Notes: a model not told the origin generated them from the sequence alone. DNA of 64,000 bases from Sphingobacterium psychroaquaticum (GCF_900177625.1 NZ_FXAU01000003.1:434001-498000), one strand, 5' to 3'; numbered from the stretch's first letter, positions 44,117 to 54,590 are shown. Numbers and translations are program-made.

Positions 44117-45229
44117 ATGGTCTTTAAGTTTGTTTTTAGTAGCCTAGTGCTCTACATCTTTTGTCTATCGGTTCAGGCACAGATTTCATTTGTAGATGCC
44201 GTGCATAAACAAGGGATTCCAGCACTGAACGTGTACCATAAGAATGGTACTCTTATTGGCTTTACGGATAAGGATGGTATTTTTAATTTTTTAGAGGGCG
44301 CCAAAGAATCTATTCCAAAGCCGTGGGAGGTTGTTGTGCAACATGTTTCTTACGAGCGGGCAAGTTTCACGCTCTTAGAAAACCAAAAGACACAAATCCT
44401 TGAACTAATACCACGTACAAATACTATTGCTGAAATTGTGGTGGATCGTAAGCACCGGGATGTGGTCGTGCTAAGGGGGTATTACAGAGCGTTGGAGACC
44501 TTTAATTTACAACATAAGTATTACTCGGATGGCATTATAGTGTATTATATCCCACTTACAAAAGGAAAAATGAAGTACCAATTGATAGATTATCGCGTAT
44601 ATCGAGATTCATCCGTTGTTCGGGATTACGACAAAAAGATGTCTGGCTTTTTTCAGATTCAGCGCGTCCCAAGCCTTTCTACTAAGGGGCTACGGGAACG
44701 GTTAGAAAAGTTGAACTTCCGAGAGGAATCCAACACTGGGATAACTAAGATCTTAAAAAACGATGTTGAGGTTGGAAATATTAGGCCTAGTTCGGATGGA
44801 GAGACGATGCAATATTTTAGAGACGGCGTGCTTCCTGATTCCATTCGTCACACTAAAATATTTCGCCTAGAAGCAAAGATTAAAAACGCGGTTAATCTGG
44901 AAACTTTTGTCAAACGTCCATTGGCGGCGAGCAGTCCGGCCGACTTACAAAATATATATCAAAATGTAGTTGGCAGTATTAAGCGAAAAAACGAATATGG
45001 ACATATTCCATATGAAGGTCTAGCGGAATTCTATGTGATGGAACGATCTTTTTTAACGGCGGAAGAATACAAAAAAATAGAGAAACAATTGGAACGTAAT
45101 ATTTATAAGACGCCAATGAAGAGCCAATTTAAGCGTAAGTTTTGGGAAGATTTGAAGGCTCATCAAATTCCTGATGTCAGTGAGGCATTGGGTCTACATT
45201 TGGGAACTAAACTGAAGCTTATCGAATAA
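44117..45229 (+). CDS. Secreted protein with carboxypeptidase-like regulatory domain
   Basis: 370 residues with a signal peptide ending near SVQAQ (residue 22). The first 90 residues resemble the CarboxypepD_reg-like beta-sandwich found at the start of many Bacteroidota outer-membrane proteins (GTLIGFTDKDGIFNF). The remainder is mixed alpha/beta, without transmembrane strands obvious to me and without a known motif. I would call it a hypothetical secreted protein. It is monocistronic, and the strong structured-RNA unit lies just upstream. Confidence 0.7.
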   Translation: MVFKFVFSSLVLYIFCLSVQAQISFVDAVHKQGIPALNVYHKNGTLIGFTDKDGIFNFLEGAKESIPKPWEVVVQHVSYERASFTLLENQKTQILELIPRTNTIAEIVVDRKHRDVVVLRGYYRALETFNLQHKYYSDGIIVYYIPLTKGKMKYQLIDYRVYRDSSVVRDYDKKMSGFFQIQRVPSLSTKGLRERLEKLNFREESNTGITKILKNDVEVGNIRPSSDGETMQYFRDGVLPDSIRHTKIFRLEAKIKNAVNLETFVKRPLAASSPADLQNIYQNVVGSIKRKNEYGHIPYEGLAEFYVMERSFLTAEEYKKIEKQLERNIYKTPMKSQFKRKFWEDLKAHQIPDVSEALGLHLGTKLKLIE

Positions 45230-45249
45230 AATAAAAATTGAATCTGTGA

Positions 45250-45275
45250 TTACAAGGAGCTTAAGCTCCTTGTAA
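45250..45275. repeat. Perfect 26-bp palindrome at convergent gene ends
   Basis: The 13-base arms TTACAAGGAGCTT and AAGCTCCTTGTAA are exact complements. It contains the stop codon of the minus-strand LLM gene and lies 20 bases after the plus-strand stop. It may form a hairpin in either transcript, but no clear T run follows, so a terminator role is uncertain. Confidence 0.6.
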
Positions 45276-46256
45276 TGCATCATAGGTAATCCGATAGGAT
45301 TCCAGTTTCTTGTCTATATCAAAAATATAGTTTGTTGTGATTATCTCATCCACGCCATACTGCGCAACAAAGCCGGATACTTGCTCCCGAATAGCTTCTT
45401 TATCTCCTACGAAGGTGCAGGAAACCATACTTTGTACCGCTTTTTCTATTTCTGGAATTCCATGGTAAATCACCTGATCTGTCGGCGGTGAAAGTGGTCT
45501 GCGAAGGTTGGTTACTATACCCGCAAAAAGGTTAAACAAAGAGGTTGCCAAAAAGGCCGCCTCTTCCGTCGTTTGGGCAGCAACAATATTAACGCAGACC
45601 ATGAAATACGGCTTATCCAGATAGGGTGAAGGCTTAAAATTTGCTTTATATATTTCTGCCGCTTGGCCTAGCATGGCCGGTGCAAAATGTGCGGCGAAGG
45701 CGTAGGGAAGACCGAGTTCCGCAGCAAGGTAGGCAGAATCGGTACTTGAACCCAATATGTAAAGGGGAACATGTAGCCCCTCTCCCGGAAAGGCACGTAC
45801 TTTTTCCGTAGGGTTTTCATTTTCAAAATAATGTTGTAGCGCTTGGATATCATCCTTAAAATAAAAGGAGGTGTTGAGATTATTCCGACGAAGTGCCATT
45901 GCTGTCAACTGATCTGTTCCCGGAGCACGTCCAAGACCCAAATCTATCCGTCCAGGATATAAGGTTTCTAAGGTGCCAAATTGTTCTGCAATAACTAACG
46001 GCGCATGGTTCGGTAGCATAATTCCTCCAGAACCGACACGGATTTTATGTGTCTGACTGGCAACATGCCCGATAAGTAAAGAAGTCGCTGAGCTGGCGAT
46101 ATACTCCATATTATGGTGTTCAGCGAACCAGATGCGTTCGTAACCTAATTGTTCTATATATTGAGCCGACTGTACCGATCTATCAATCGCTTCTTTGGTA
46201 TTAGACCCCTTACTGATGGTGGCTAAATCCAATGCGGAAAGTTTGAGTGTGTTCAT
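45261..46256 (-). CDS. LLM-class flavin-dependent oxidoreductase
   Basis: 331 residues of the bacterial-luciferase-like family. [28 protein letters not shown] and [14 protein letters not shown] are the defining blocks; [24 protein letters not shown] is the flavin-site region. It resembles the group annotated as MsnO8-type oxidoreductases. It should use reduced FMN and oxygen; the substrate is unknown. It is monocistronic. Confidence 0.9.
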   Translation of the reverse strand: MNTLKLSALDLATISKGSNTKEAIDRSVQSAQYIEQLGYERIWFAEHHNMEYIASSATSLLIGHVASQTHKIRVGSGGIMLPNHAPLVIAEQFGTLETLYPGRIDLGLGRAPGTDQLTAMALRRNNLNTSFYFKDDIQALQHYFENENPTEKVRAFPGEGLHVPLYILGSSTDSAYLAAELGLPYAFAAHFAPAMLGQAAEIYKANFKPSPYLDKPYFMVCVNIVAAQTTEEAAFLATSLFNLFAGIVTNLRRPLSPPTDQVIYHGIPEIEKAVQSMVSCTFVGDKEAIREQVSGFVAQYGVDEIITTNYIFDIDKKLESYRITYDALQGA

Positions 46257-46422
46257 ACGTTAAAAGTACGAGGTTATGTGTAAATCAATGTAAGGCTTTT
46301 GTCAATTACGGGAGTGCGATAAAAACATGACGTATGGGAGACGAATCATGCGAGTCAGACCGTTTAACATTAAAGTTTGATTAGAGTTTTTCTTGTGCTC
46401 ACGATAAACGAATGAATTTGGC

Positions 46423-46430
46423 TATTTTTG
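46423..46430 (+). promoter_or_regulatory. TAnnTTTG box for the metal-efflux operon
   Basis: TATTTTTG, exact minus-7 match, 16 bases before the response-regulator ATG. Confidence 0.45.
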
Positions 46431-46446
46431 TACAAATTAGGTTGCT

Positions 46447-47127
46447 ATGCAGATTCTTGTAGTTGAAGACGATAAGCGTATTAGTACTTTTTTGGTTAAA
46501 GGATTAGAAGAATGTGGTTATCTCGTGACGCTTTGTAAAAGTGCAGAAGAGGTAATAGAGAAAAACTATATCCAAATGGATTGGGATCTGATTATTTTGG
46601 ATGTCATGTTACCAGGAATGGATGGTATACAATTGGTGCAAACTTTGCGTTACAAAAAGCTTTACACCCCTATATTGATGTTAAGTGCGCTCAATGCGGT
46701 ACAGGATAAAGTGTCGGCGCTCGATTATGGGGCCGATGATTACCTAACGAAGCCTTTTCACTTTGATGAGCTACTTTCAAGGATTAAGGCACTAACGCGC
46801 CGGCAACAATATCAGCAGCAAGAGCAACCTAAATCTACTTTTACTTTTGGAAGTCTCCAGGTTGACTTAGAACAATATAAGGTAACTCTAAGTGGTTCTA
46901 ATGTGGACCTCTCTCCTCGAGAGTATAAATTACTGATGTATCTCATTGAAAATAGAAATAAGACCGTAAGTCGTATTCAGATCTTAAATGCTGTCTGGGG
47001 AATTACCTTTGAAAATCATACCAATGTTGTGGATGTATATATATCGTATTTACGAAATAAGATCGAGAGCGAGAGCGAAAAATACATCTTTACCGTGAAA
47101 GGCGTCGGGTATATATTTAAAGCATAG
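46447..47127 (+). CDS. OmpR/PhoB-type response regulator
   Basis: 226 residues. The receiver domain has the acidic pair EDD at 7-9, phospho-acceptor D52 in IILDVMLPGMDG and the switch Lys in YLTKPFHF. The winged-helix DNA-binding domain occupies about 125-226 (SPREYKLLMYLIENRNKTVSRIQIL). It heads a five-gene line with the sensor kinase and an RND efflux system, so it most likely activates the pump genes when metals accumulate. Confidence 0.93.
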   Translation: MQILVVEDDKRISTFLVKGLEECGYLVTLCKSAEEVIEKNYIQMDWDLIILDVMLPGMDGIQLVQTLRYKKLYTPILMLSALNAVQDKVSALDYGADDYLTKPFHFDELLSRIKALTRRQQYQQQEQPKSTFTFGSLQVDLEQYKVTLSGSNVDLSPREYKLLMYLIENRNKTVSRIQILNAVWGITFENHTNVVDVYISYLRNKIESESEKYIFTVKGVGYIFKA

Positions 47128-47129
47128 TT

Positions 47130-48464
47130 ATGAAATTAAGACACAGACTATCGTTATACGCTGTATTGGTTTTTACTGTCGTTATGCTGGTCGTTGCGTT
47201 CCTGATCTACTTTTCTTATTACGCACAGATGGTGCAGAAAGAGCACAAGTCATTGGAAAACAAATCCTTGTTGGCCGCTATCTATTATTTAGAGCAAGAC
47301 GAACTCCCCGTGCTAGAGCATACGCATATTAAAAACCAATTGAACAAAGCCATATCTCGAAAGAATATCGTAGTATTCGATAGCTTGGGGCATAAATTTA
47401 ATGGTGATATGACACTGGACGGTGAAATTCCAAAGGATTTTATAAAGCTTGTTGAGCAGCAGAAAAATGCTTTTTTTGATTCGCCTGATTTTTTCTATAA
47501 TGGTATCTTTTATGAAGATAACCAAGGTGATTTTGTCGTGATTACCCGAGAGCCGCGGGAAGAGTTTAATGGACAGATGGCCTCGCTGATGAAGGTGCTT
47601 TGGATTGCTTTTTTTATCGGTTTACTGATCATCTTTCTCTCTTCACAATATTTGGGGTATATCGCATATCAGCCCATCATAAATATTGTAAAGCAGATCA
47701 AAGAACGGGATAGTAAAAATTTTAATGAGCCGCTGAAATTAGCGCGGTCGTATGCGGAGATTGAAGATCTAGTGACCACGTACAATCATTTTGTCGATCG
47801 TATTGCGCAAACATTCACCATTCAAAAAAACTTTATCGATTATGTCTCCCATGAACTACGTACACCGATTACCGCTCTGCTCGGAACATTAGAGGTAACA
47901 AGTAGTAGACCTCGCTCTATCGAGGTTCACGAGGAAGCTATACGCCAATTGAAGCAATATACAAGTGATCTTCAGGAAACCTTGGACCAGATGATGTTGC
48001 TCTCCGGGGCAAAAACAAGTTTCGAGTTTAGAGAGGTTCGTGTAGATGAGATTGTTTGGCAAGTGATCGAGAATATGATCCTATACCATCAAGCGCAAGT
48101 AGAAGTAGAAATCCTGGTCAAAGATAATGCGTTGCTCATGACGGAAGGTAATGATAAGCTTCTGGAGTTGGCGATAAACAATATCTTGGAAAATGCAGTC
48201 AAGTATTCCGATAACAAGCCTATTAAAGTGACTTTGAGCGAATGTGACGGACGGTTGATCGTGTCCGTTTTAGATCAAGGGATTGGTATTCCGCAGGATG
48301 ATCTACACCATATAAAAGATAATTTTTTCAGGGCTCAAAATACGAAAGGGATTCAGGGTAAAGGCATCGGTTTATCCATGGCGAATATCATTTTTTCGCT
48401 GCATAACATACAATTACAGATCCACTCAGGGAAGGACGGTACACGCGTCGATTTGTTATTCTAA
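47130..48464 (+). CDS. Sensor histidine kinase with HAMP domain
   Basis: 444 residues. A first helix (about 8-30), a periplasmic domain of about 125 residues and a second helix (about 150-172) are followed by HAMP. The H-box is VSHELRTPITALLGTLE near residue 240; the N-box is NNILENAVKYSDNKP and the G-boxes are DQGIGIP and GKGIGLSMANI. It starts two bases after the response regulator. As in CusS/CzcS systems it probably senses periplasmic metal. Confidence 0.92.
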   Translation: MKLRHRLSLYAVLVFTVVMLVVAFLIYFSYYAQMVQKEHKSLENKSLLAAIYYLEQDELPVLEHTHIKNQLNKAISRKNIVVFDSLGHKFNGDMTLDGEIPKDFIKLVEQQKNAFFDSPDFFYNGIFYEDNQGDFVVITREPREEFNGQMASLMKVLWIAFFIGLLIIFLSSQYLGYIAYQPIINIVKQIKERDSKNFNEPLKLARSYAEIEDLVTTYNHFVDRIAQTFTIQKNFIDYVSHELRTPITALLGTLEVTSSRPRSIEVHEEAIRQLKQYTSDLQETLDQMMLLSGAKTSFEFREVRVDEIVWQVIENMILYHQAQVEVEILVKDNALLMTEGNDKLLELAINNILENAVKYSDNKPIKVTLSECDGRLIVSVLDQGIGIPQDDLHHIKDNFFRAQNTKGIQGKGIGLSMANIIFSLHNIQLQIHSGKDGTRVDLLF

Positions 48465-48536
48465 TCAAATTCTAATCTATCTTAGAAATCCCCTTAATCT
48501 ACTGCGCTTAGTTTTGTCGCAAAAGATGAATATAAG

Positions 48537-49793
48537 GTGAGAAGAATTTATTTAACAGCCATGTTGTTATTCTTTATTAGCTTTTTACAAGCGCAAGAAT
48601 ATACAATTTCAGATCTAGAAGCTAATTTTTTAGCGAACAATTATGAGCTTATTGCACAGAAATTCAATATCCAACGTGCGGATGCCGAGATGGTGCAGGA
48701 GCGCGTATGGCCCAATCCGACGTTCAGTATTAGCGAGGTAAATATTTGGAAAAATAATACCGCGGAGGTGCTCCCTCATCTGTTCGGAAATTATGGTAAA
48801 CATCAACAGATTGCCTTCGAACTAGAACAAATGATCGAAACGGCCGGAAAGCGAAAGAAAAGGGTCGCGCTCCGGAAGTTGGAAAAGGAAAGTGAAATTT
48901 TAGATTATGAGGATCTCATCCGGGAGCTCAAGAAAGATCTACGGCAAACATTCAATACGCTGGGGCAACAGGAACGCGAATCGCAGCAGCTACAAGGGAT
49001 ATACGAAGGTTTTCAACGTTTGTATCAGCAATACAGTAACCAAGCCACAAGTAATAATGTTTCGAAGGCAGATGTGTACCGTATACAAGCTGAGTTGATA
49101 GCGCTCCAAAAGGAAGTTATTGCCCTCGATGCGGAAAAGAGAGAATCGTTACAGAAACTTATTGTATTGACTCAGATACCAGATTTAACAATTTCAAAAT
49201 TGGTATTGCCGACTGTTACCGTGGGATTATCATTACGCGTTTCGACACAGACAAACCTGACTGATGTTGGTGAAAATACGACCTTAAAAAAACAATCTAA
49301 TGAGTTGGCGAAAGCGAACCAAGAGTTTGCCATAGAAAAGAGTAATCGCGTGCCGGATCTAACTTTTCAGATGAATTATGATCGGGGCGGAAATATTATG
49401 CAGGACTTTATTGGTCTCGGTGTGAGCTTTGATATACCCGTATTTAACCGAAATAAAAGTAAGATAAAGGCCGTATCCTATCAAATAGAACACGAGACGA
49501 AAAAGCTACAATCTATTCAGTTTGATGTAGAGCAATCGGCGTTACGTTTGCATCAACAACTCATCCAGTATGAAGAAGCCCTGGCACGATGGGATGAATA
49601 CAAGTTCGAAGATTATAAAACCATTGTAGATAGCTACAGGCGTAATCTGCAAGACGGTAAGGTATCCTTGGTTACCTATGTCGACTTTATGCGGTCATTC
49701 CGAGAGTCACAACAGGTATACCTAGAACTGGTATCGGACTACATGAATTCGTATGAGGAGTTACAATATATATTAGGAAAAGACTTTCAATAA
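48537..49793 (+). CDS. TolC-family outer membrane factor, CzcC-like
   Basis: 418 residues starting at GTG 48537, which gives a proper signal peptide (MRRIYLTAMLLFFISFLQAQ). Two repeats of long helices typical of outer-membrane efflux proteins follow (WPNPTFSISEVN and the second at VPDLTFQMNYDRGGN). It provides the outer-membrane channel for the RND pump and stops at the base before the adaptor gene starts. It could also serve the unpaired peptide exporter at 39161-42447, though that is speculation. Confidence 0.88.
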   Translation: MRRIYLTAMLLFFISFLQAQEYTISDLEANFLANNYELIAQKFNIQRADAEMVQERVWPNPTFSISEVNIWKNNTAEVLPHLFGNYGKHQQIAFELEQMIETAGKRKKRVALRKLEKESEILDYEDLIRELKKDLRQTFNTLGQQERESQQLQGIYEGFQRLYQQYSNQATSNNVSKADVYRIQAELIALQKEVIALDAEKRESLQKLIVLTQIPDLTISKLVLPTVTVGLSLRVSTQTNLTDVGENTTLKKQSNELAKANQEFAIEKSNRVPDLTFQMNYDRGGNIMQDFIGLGVSFDIPVFNRNKSKIKAVSYQIEHETKKLQSIQFDVEQSALRLHQQLIQYEEALARWDEYKFEDYKTIVDSYRRNLQDGKVSLVTYVDFMRSFRESQQVYLELVSDYMNSYEELQYILGKDFQ

Positions 49794-50891
49794 ATGATGA
49801 AGAGACACTATACATTATTCGCCTTGGGCGTGGCCATTTTGGCTTCTTGCGGATCAAAAGGAGAAAAGACAGAAGAAAAAGAAATAGCGACACCTACCTT
49901 TTGTCTCAGTGCTGAGCTAAAGAAATCTACGACAATATCCGAGATGAACGAAGTTCCTATTACGGAGCAATTAACCTTATCAGGTAAAATTGAATATAAT
50001 GAGAATGATTTGGTTGCGTACCGGAGTTTGCTAGAGGGCGTGGTAGAGCAAGTACGCTTTGAGCTCGGTGATTTTGTAAACAAAGGACAGGTCTTGGCAA
50101 CGATTAAGTCACTTGAGATTCAAGATTTGTATCGTCAACAGCAATATCAACAGAATCAAATAAGCTTGCTTCAACAGCAAAAGCTATCAAAAGAATCGCT
50201 ATTACGTGATGGTTTAATTTCAGCGCCTGAATTATTAGAGACGACACACGAGTTAGAAGGAGCAAAGATTGAACTTAAACGAATTGAAGAATCTTTAACA
50301 TTGTTTAAGGCGGCAGGTAACGGACTTTTTCACATTGTAGCCCCAAAGAAAGGGTATATTATTCAGAAGTCTATAAGTTCAGGGCAAGCTATTACAAAGG
50401 AAGATGATCCATTATTCTCCATTTCTAATTTGAAAGAGGTTTGGGCCATGGTAAATATTTATGCCAGCAACTTACGGTTTGTGCATACAGGGGATCAGGT
50501 AAAGATACGAACTATAGCTTATCCAGATCAGCTATACAACGGGCGGATCGACAAGATATATAATGTGTTTGATGATAATGAGCATGTATTGAAGGCGCGT
50601 GTTGTACTTGAAAATCAAAAATTAAATCTCGTACCGGGCCTTAGTGCGGATATTATTATCGATAAAAAGAATAATTTGGGCATGGGCATTCCTATCCCGA
50701 GGAAAGCGATAGTTTTTAGTAACAACAAGGAGTATGTCTTAGTTTATACCGACGATTGTCACATTGAAACGAGGCAAATTGCTCCCGTAGCAAGCAATGA
50801 GGAATATGTGTTTGTGCGAGAAACGGTGTTGCCGAAAGACAAGATCGTGACGTCAAACGCGCTGTTGATCTATGAACATCTAAATCAATAG
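49794..50891 (+). CDS. RND efflux periplasmic adaptor, CzcB/CusB-like
   Basis: 365 residues with a lipoprotein signal (LASCGSKG, Cys near residue 20). The barrel-sandwich and hairpin pattern of HlyD_D23/CusB adaptors is present (LEGVVEQVRFELGDFVNKGQVLATI; IVAPKKGYIIQKSISSGQAITKEDDPLFSISNLKEVW). It connects the RND pump to the TolC-like channel. The start abuts the stop of the previous gene. Confidence 0.9.
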   Translation: MMKRHYTLFALGVAILASCGSKGEKTEEKEIATPTFCLSAELKKSTTISEMNEVPITEQLTLSGKIEYNENDLVAYRSLLEGVVEQVRFELGDFVNKGQVLATIKSLEIQDLYRQQQYQQNQISLLQQQKLSKESLLRDGLISAPELLETTHELEGAKIELKRIEESLTLFKAAGNGLFHIVAPKKGYIIQKSISSGQAITKEDDPLFSISNLKEVWAMVNIYASNLRFVHTGDQVKIRTIAYPDQLYNGRIDKIYNVFDDNEHVLKARVVLENQKLNLVPGLSADIIIDKKNNLGMGIPIPRKAIVFSNNKEYVLVYTDDCHIETRQIAPVASNEEYVFVRETVLPKDKIVTSNALLIYEHLNQ

Positions 50892-50897
50892 GTTATT

Positions 50898-53800
50898 ATG
50901 AAGAAATTTGTACAGAATATCGTGACATTCTCGTTGCGTAATACCACTTTCGTTTTATTTGGTGTATTTATATTACTCTTTTCGGGAATATATGCGCTGT
51001 TTCATACGCCAATTGAGGCTTTTCCCGATGTTACAAATACCAGAGCGCGTATTATTACCCAATGGTCGGGACGAAGTGCCGAGGAGATGGAAAAACTGGT
51101 TACGCTTCCTATTTCTAAGGAGATGAACAGTATCCCGCGTAAATCAAATATTCGTTCGATTTCGTTGTTCGGTCTTTCTGTCGTGACCGTGCAGTTTGAA
51201 GATGGGGTGAATGATTTTTATGCACAGCAATATGTTTCCAATAAACTTGGTGGTGTCGACTTGCCAGAGGGGGCTAATGCAGATATTGAACCACCATCGG
51301 GTGCGACGGGCGAGATTTTTCGTTACATCATTAAGAGTGATCTTCCCCTAAAGGAAATCACGGCCATGCAAGATTGGGTGATTGAGCGGGAGTTGTTAGG
51401 CGTTCCGGGGGTTGCAGATGTGGTAAGTTTTGGTGGAGAACAAAAGATTTATGAAATACGAATTAACCCAACAGAATTAAAGAATTTTGACCTATCACCG
51501 TTGGATGTTTTCGAAGCCGTTTCTAAGTCTAATATTAATGTAGGAGGGGATGTTATTGAGCAAGGTGATCAAGCGTACGTCGTACGGGGGGTCGGACTGC
51601 TGGATAAGTTGGAAGATATCGAAAATATAACGGTGGCCCTTAACGGATCGACACCGATCTTAATAAAAAATGTGGCCGAAGTCAAGGTCTCGCACAAGCC
51701 GAGACTAGGGCAGGTGAGTTACAACGATATGGATGATGTGTTGGAAGGTATTGTAATTATGTTACGTGGGCAGAATCCGTCCGAAGTGATTGCAAATTTA
51801 AAAGCAAAGGTGGAGGAGTTAAACACACGGGTTCTTCCGGACAATGTCAAGATTGAAGCGATTGTGGATCGTACCGAGCTTGTCAACACCACGGTACGAA
51901 CTGTTTCAAAGAATCTTGTGGAAGGAATTCTTCTGGTTTCCCTGATTGTTTTTATCTTCTTATACAACTGGAAATCAACCTTGATTGTGGCTTCGGTTAT
52001 TCCACTATCCTTCCTCTTTGCAATTATTATGTTGCGCATTCAGGGATTGCCCGCCAATTTAATTTCTATGGGATCTCTGGATTTTGGCTTATTGCTCGAA
52101 GGAACCCTCGTGATTGTCGAGACGGTCTTTGTGGCCATGGCGACATTGTCGCACCGAGTCGGACCTGAACGGTTTGCAAAGATGTCGAAACTGGGAACGA
52201 TTAAAAAGAGCGCAGGAAGCGTCGCTTCCTATATCTTCTTTGCGCTTCTCATTCTCATTGTTGCTTTATTGCCGATTTTCTCTTTCCAAAAGGTGGAAGG
52301 GAAGATGTTTACGCCCTTGGCATTTACATTGGGCTATGCTCTTTTGGGGTCCCTGTTATTAAGTTTGACTTACGTGCCCGCTATGTGTAAATTGCTGTTT
52401 ACCAAAAATATGGAAGAGCGAGAAAACTTTGTAACACGCTTCTTTAACCGTTCTATTTACGGTTTATATCGTATTTCTTTTCGATTTAAGAGAGCATCGA
52501 TCACCGTTTTTATCTTGTTGTTTGGGCTCTGTGTATTTAAATTTATGCATTATGGTTCTGAGTTTCTTCCAAAGCTGAATGAAGGTGCTATTTATATACG
52601 AGCAACATTGCCCAACAGTATTAGCTTAAAAGAGTCTACGCGATTAGCCAAGGAGATGAAAGGCATCATGGAGAAAGATATGCCTGAAATAGATTTTATC
52701 TTCACACAAACAGGAAGACCGAACGATGGAACAGATCCTACAGGTTTCTTTAATATTGAGTTTAATGTTCAACTTAAGGATGAAAAGACTTGGGATCGTA
52801 AGATCAGTAAGGATGAGATCATTCAGGAAATGCGGAGCCGATTGAATCATTACCCCGGGATCAATTTTGGATTTAGTCAGCCGATACAAGATAATGTGGA
52901 AGAGTATGTCGCTGGGGTAAAGAGCTCTTTAGTTATTAAGATTTTTGGGGATGATTTATTTGACCTTGAAAAGTACGCTAATAAAGTTGCCGCATCGATC
53001 AATAAAGTGGAGGGGGTTACAGATATTAACGTGTATAAGAATATTGGTCTTCCAGAACTGCGTATCCAGTTGCATGATAGCAAAATGGCTAAGTATGGGG
53101 TGAGTACAGCGGATGTTCAAGCCGTAATTGCCATGACTATTGGGGGACAAGCGGCCACTAAGTTTTACGAAGGTGATCGACAGTTTGATGTGGTGCTCCG
53201 ATTTGAGGAACAATATCGAGATACGCCAGAAAAGATCGGTAATATTTTAATCACAACGAGCAACGGACAAAATATCCCGCTCCAGGAAATCGCAACAATC
53301 GGCTATCAGACTGGTCCCGCATTTATCTATAGAGAGGGTAATAGCCGGTATATTGGTATTGGTTTTAGTATTGAGGGGCGAGATTTGGGAAGTACAATCC
53401 AAGAAGCTAAGTCAGTCGTTGCGCGTGAAGTAAAACTCCCGCGAGAGAATCATATGGAATGGGCAGGTGAGTTTGAGAGTAAGGAGCGCGCCACAAAACA
53501 GCTTGCAATGGTCGTTCCGATATCATTGGTGCTGATTTTACTGTTGTTGTATTTTAATTTTGGAAATCTGAAGGATACTGCAATTTCTTCGTTGACACTT
53601 GCTTTTGCCTTTATTGGTGGGTTTATCTCCCTTTGGACCACGGGGACTATTTTTGGCATATCTGCCGGTATTGGTTTTATCATTTTGTTTGGTGTTGCCA
53701 CGATCGATGGAATTGTGTTGATCGGGGTTATTCGGGATAATCTTAAGGAGCGAATGCGGCTGTTAGATGCTATTGATCTTGGTGTGAAGAGTAGGATACG

Positions 53801-53990
53801 TCCTGTTGTGATGATTGCATTAATGGGATCCATGGGATTACTGCCTGCGGCTATGTCGACGAGTATGGGGTCTGAAATCCAAAAACCTTTGGCGATTATG
53901 ATTGTAGGTGGATTAATTATTTGTTTGATTCTTTCTTTTACGGTCGTGCCGATTGTGTTCTACCTGGCAAACCGCAAAAGTCACGATTGA
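50898..53990 (+). CDS. CusA/CzcA-family heavy-metal RND pump
   Basis: 1030 residues with twelve membrane helices, two large periplasmic loops and the N-terminal HTPIEAFPDVTNTRARI block of HME-RND proteins. The fourth helix carries SLDFGLLLEGTLVIVE where CzcA-type pumps usually have D-F-G-x-x-x-D-G-A-V-V; the second Asp is Glu here. It should expel metal cations from periplasm or cytoplasm by proton antiport. The specific metal cannot be assigned. It ends the operon begun at 46447. Confidence 0.92.
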   Translation: MKKFVQNIVTFSLRNTTFVLFGVFILLFSGIYALFHTPIEAFPDVTNTRARIITQWSGRSAEEMEKLVTLPISKEMNSIPRKSNIRSISLFGLSVVTVQFEDGVNDFYAQQYVSNKLGGVDLPEGANADIEPPSGATGEIFRYIIKSDLPLKEITAMQDWVIERELLGVPGVADVVSFGGEQKIYEIRINPTELKNFDLSPLDVFEAVSKSNINVGGDVIEQGDQAYVVRGVGLLDKLEDIENITVALNGSTPILIKNVAEVKVSHKPRLGQVSYNDMDDVLEGIVIMLRGQNPSEVIANLKAKVEELNTRVLPDNVKIEAIVDRTELVNTTVRTVSKNLVEGILLVSLIVFIFLYNWKSTLIVASVIPLSFLFAIIMLRIQGLPANLISMGSLDFGLLLEGTLVIVETVFVAMATLSHRVGPERFAKMSKLGTIKKSAGSVASYIFFALLILIVALLPIFSFQKVEGKMFTPLAFTLGYALLGSLLLSLTYVPAMCKLLFTKNMEERENFVTRFFNRSIYGLYRISFRFKRASITVFILLFGLCVFKFMHYGSEFLPKLNEGAIYIRATLPNSISLKESTRLAKEMKGIMEKDMPEIDFIFTQTGRPNDGTDPTGFFNIEFNVQLKDEKTWDRKISKDEIIQEMRSRLNHYPGINFGFSQPIQDNVEEYVAGVKSSLVIKIFGDDLFDLEKYANKVAASINKVEGVTDINVYKNIGLPELRIQLHDSKMAKYGVSTADVQAVIAMTIGGQAATKFYEGDRQFDVVLRFEEQYRDTPEKIGNILITTSNGQNIPLQEIATIGYQTGPAFIYREGNSRYIGIGFSIEGRDLGSTIQEAKSVVAREVKLPRENHMEWAGEFESKERATKQLAMVVPISLVLILLLLYFNFGNLKDTAISSLTLAFAFIGGFISLWTTGTIFGISAGIGFIILFGVATIDGIVLIGVIRDNLKERMRLLDAIDLGVKSRIRPVVMIALMGSMGLLPAAMSTSMGSEIQKPLAIMIVGGLIICLILSFTVVPIVFYLANRKSHD

Positions 53991-54047
53991 TGACATTAGG
54001 ACGACGGATGAATAATTTGAAAATGAAATTTTTCCTACAATAATGCT

Positions 54048-54055
54048 TACCTTTG
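54048..54055 (+). promoter_or_regulatory. TAnnTTTG box almost adjacent to an ATG
   Basis: TACCTTTG lies four bases before the ATG at 54060, implying a leaderless or near-leaderless message. The TATCTTTG box ahead of the tyrS leader peptide shows the same geometry. Confidence 0.5.
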
Positions 54056-54059
54056 CGCC

Positions 54060-54590
54060 ATGAAGAAAAAGGATAGCAAGATAATGAAAGAGCCTACGTT
54101 TGAACGTCCTGTAGAACGTCATTTTTATTATTTGGATCAGAATTTTGCTGTAGGTAGTAAAATTGGTTATGCGATTTCTCTTGTTCTTTTGTTTTTTGGT
54201 GTGATGGGGTTGGTCTGGATGATCCCATTTCCACAATTTAATTTCTTAGTTCGTATGAATATGCATACTTTTTTGAACTGGGGTTCGTTCTATATTGCGG
54301 TAGTCATCTATCTCTATCTGCGGTTGGCACCCACGTTATCGTATGCGATGTTATTTACGATCGGTATTATGAGTTTTTTTGTGGTGCAATTGGAATATCT
54401 GGAACGCGATGGCGGGCCTGCAGTGTGGTTAGTATGTGCTTTGTTGGCATTGATTGGCCTCGGTGGTTTGTTTGCCATCACGCGAAAAGAAAAAAAAGCA
54501 GTCTACGGACGGGATCTATGGCATTTGATATGTATTGGTCCGATTTGGTTATGGTCAAAAGTGTTTGACAAACTGAAAATTAAGTACTAG
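54060..54590 (+). CDS. Four-helix membrane protein of unknown function
   Basis: 176 residues with a charged N-terminus (about 1-32) and four hydrophobic helices (about 34-56, 68-87, 92-110, 120-138), then a basic tail containing RKEKKAVYGRDLWHL. I do not recognise the family. The topology loosely recalls DUF962/Mpo1-like membrane proteins, but their motif is missing. A promoter box just before the ATG and a terminator after the gene make it monocistronic. Confidence 0.7.
   Translation: MKKKDSKIMKEPTFERPVERHFYYLDQNFAVGSKIGYAISLVLLFFGVMGLVWMIPFPQFNFLVRMNMHTFLNWGSFYIAVVIYLYLRLAPTLSYAMLFTIGIMSFFVVQLEYLERDGGPAVWLVCALLALIGLGGLFAITRKEKKAVYGRDLWHLICIGPIWLWSKVFDKLKIKY

Noticed and set aside
43960..44127. 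55-codon ORF overlapping the start of the 370-residue gene
   Set aside because: Cys/His-rich start and hydrophobic end are suggestive, but it overlaps the next gene, lies in AT-rich sequence and has no visible promoter or ribosome site.
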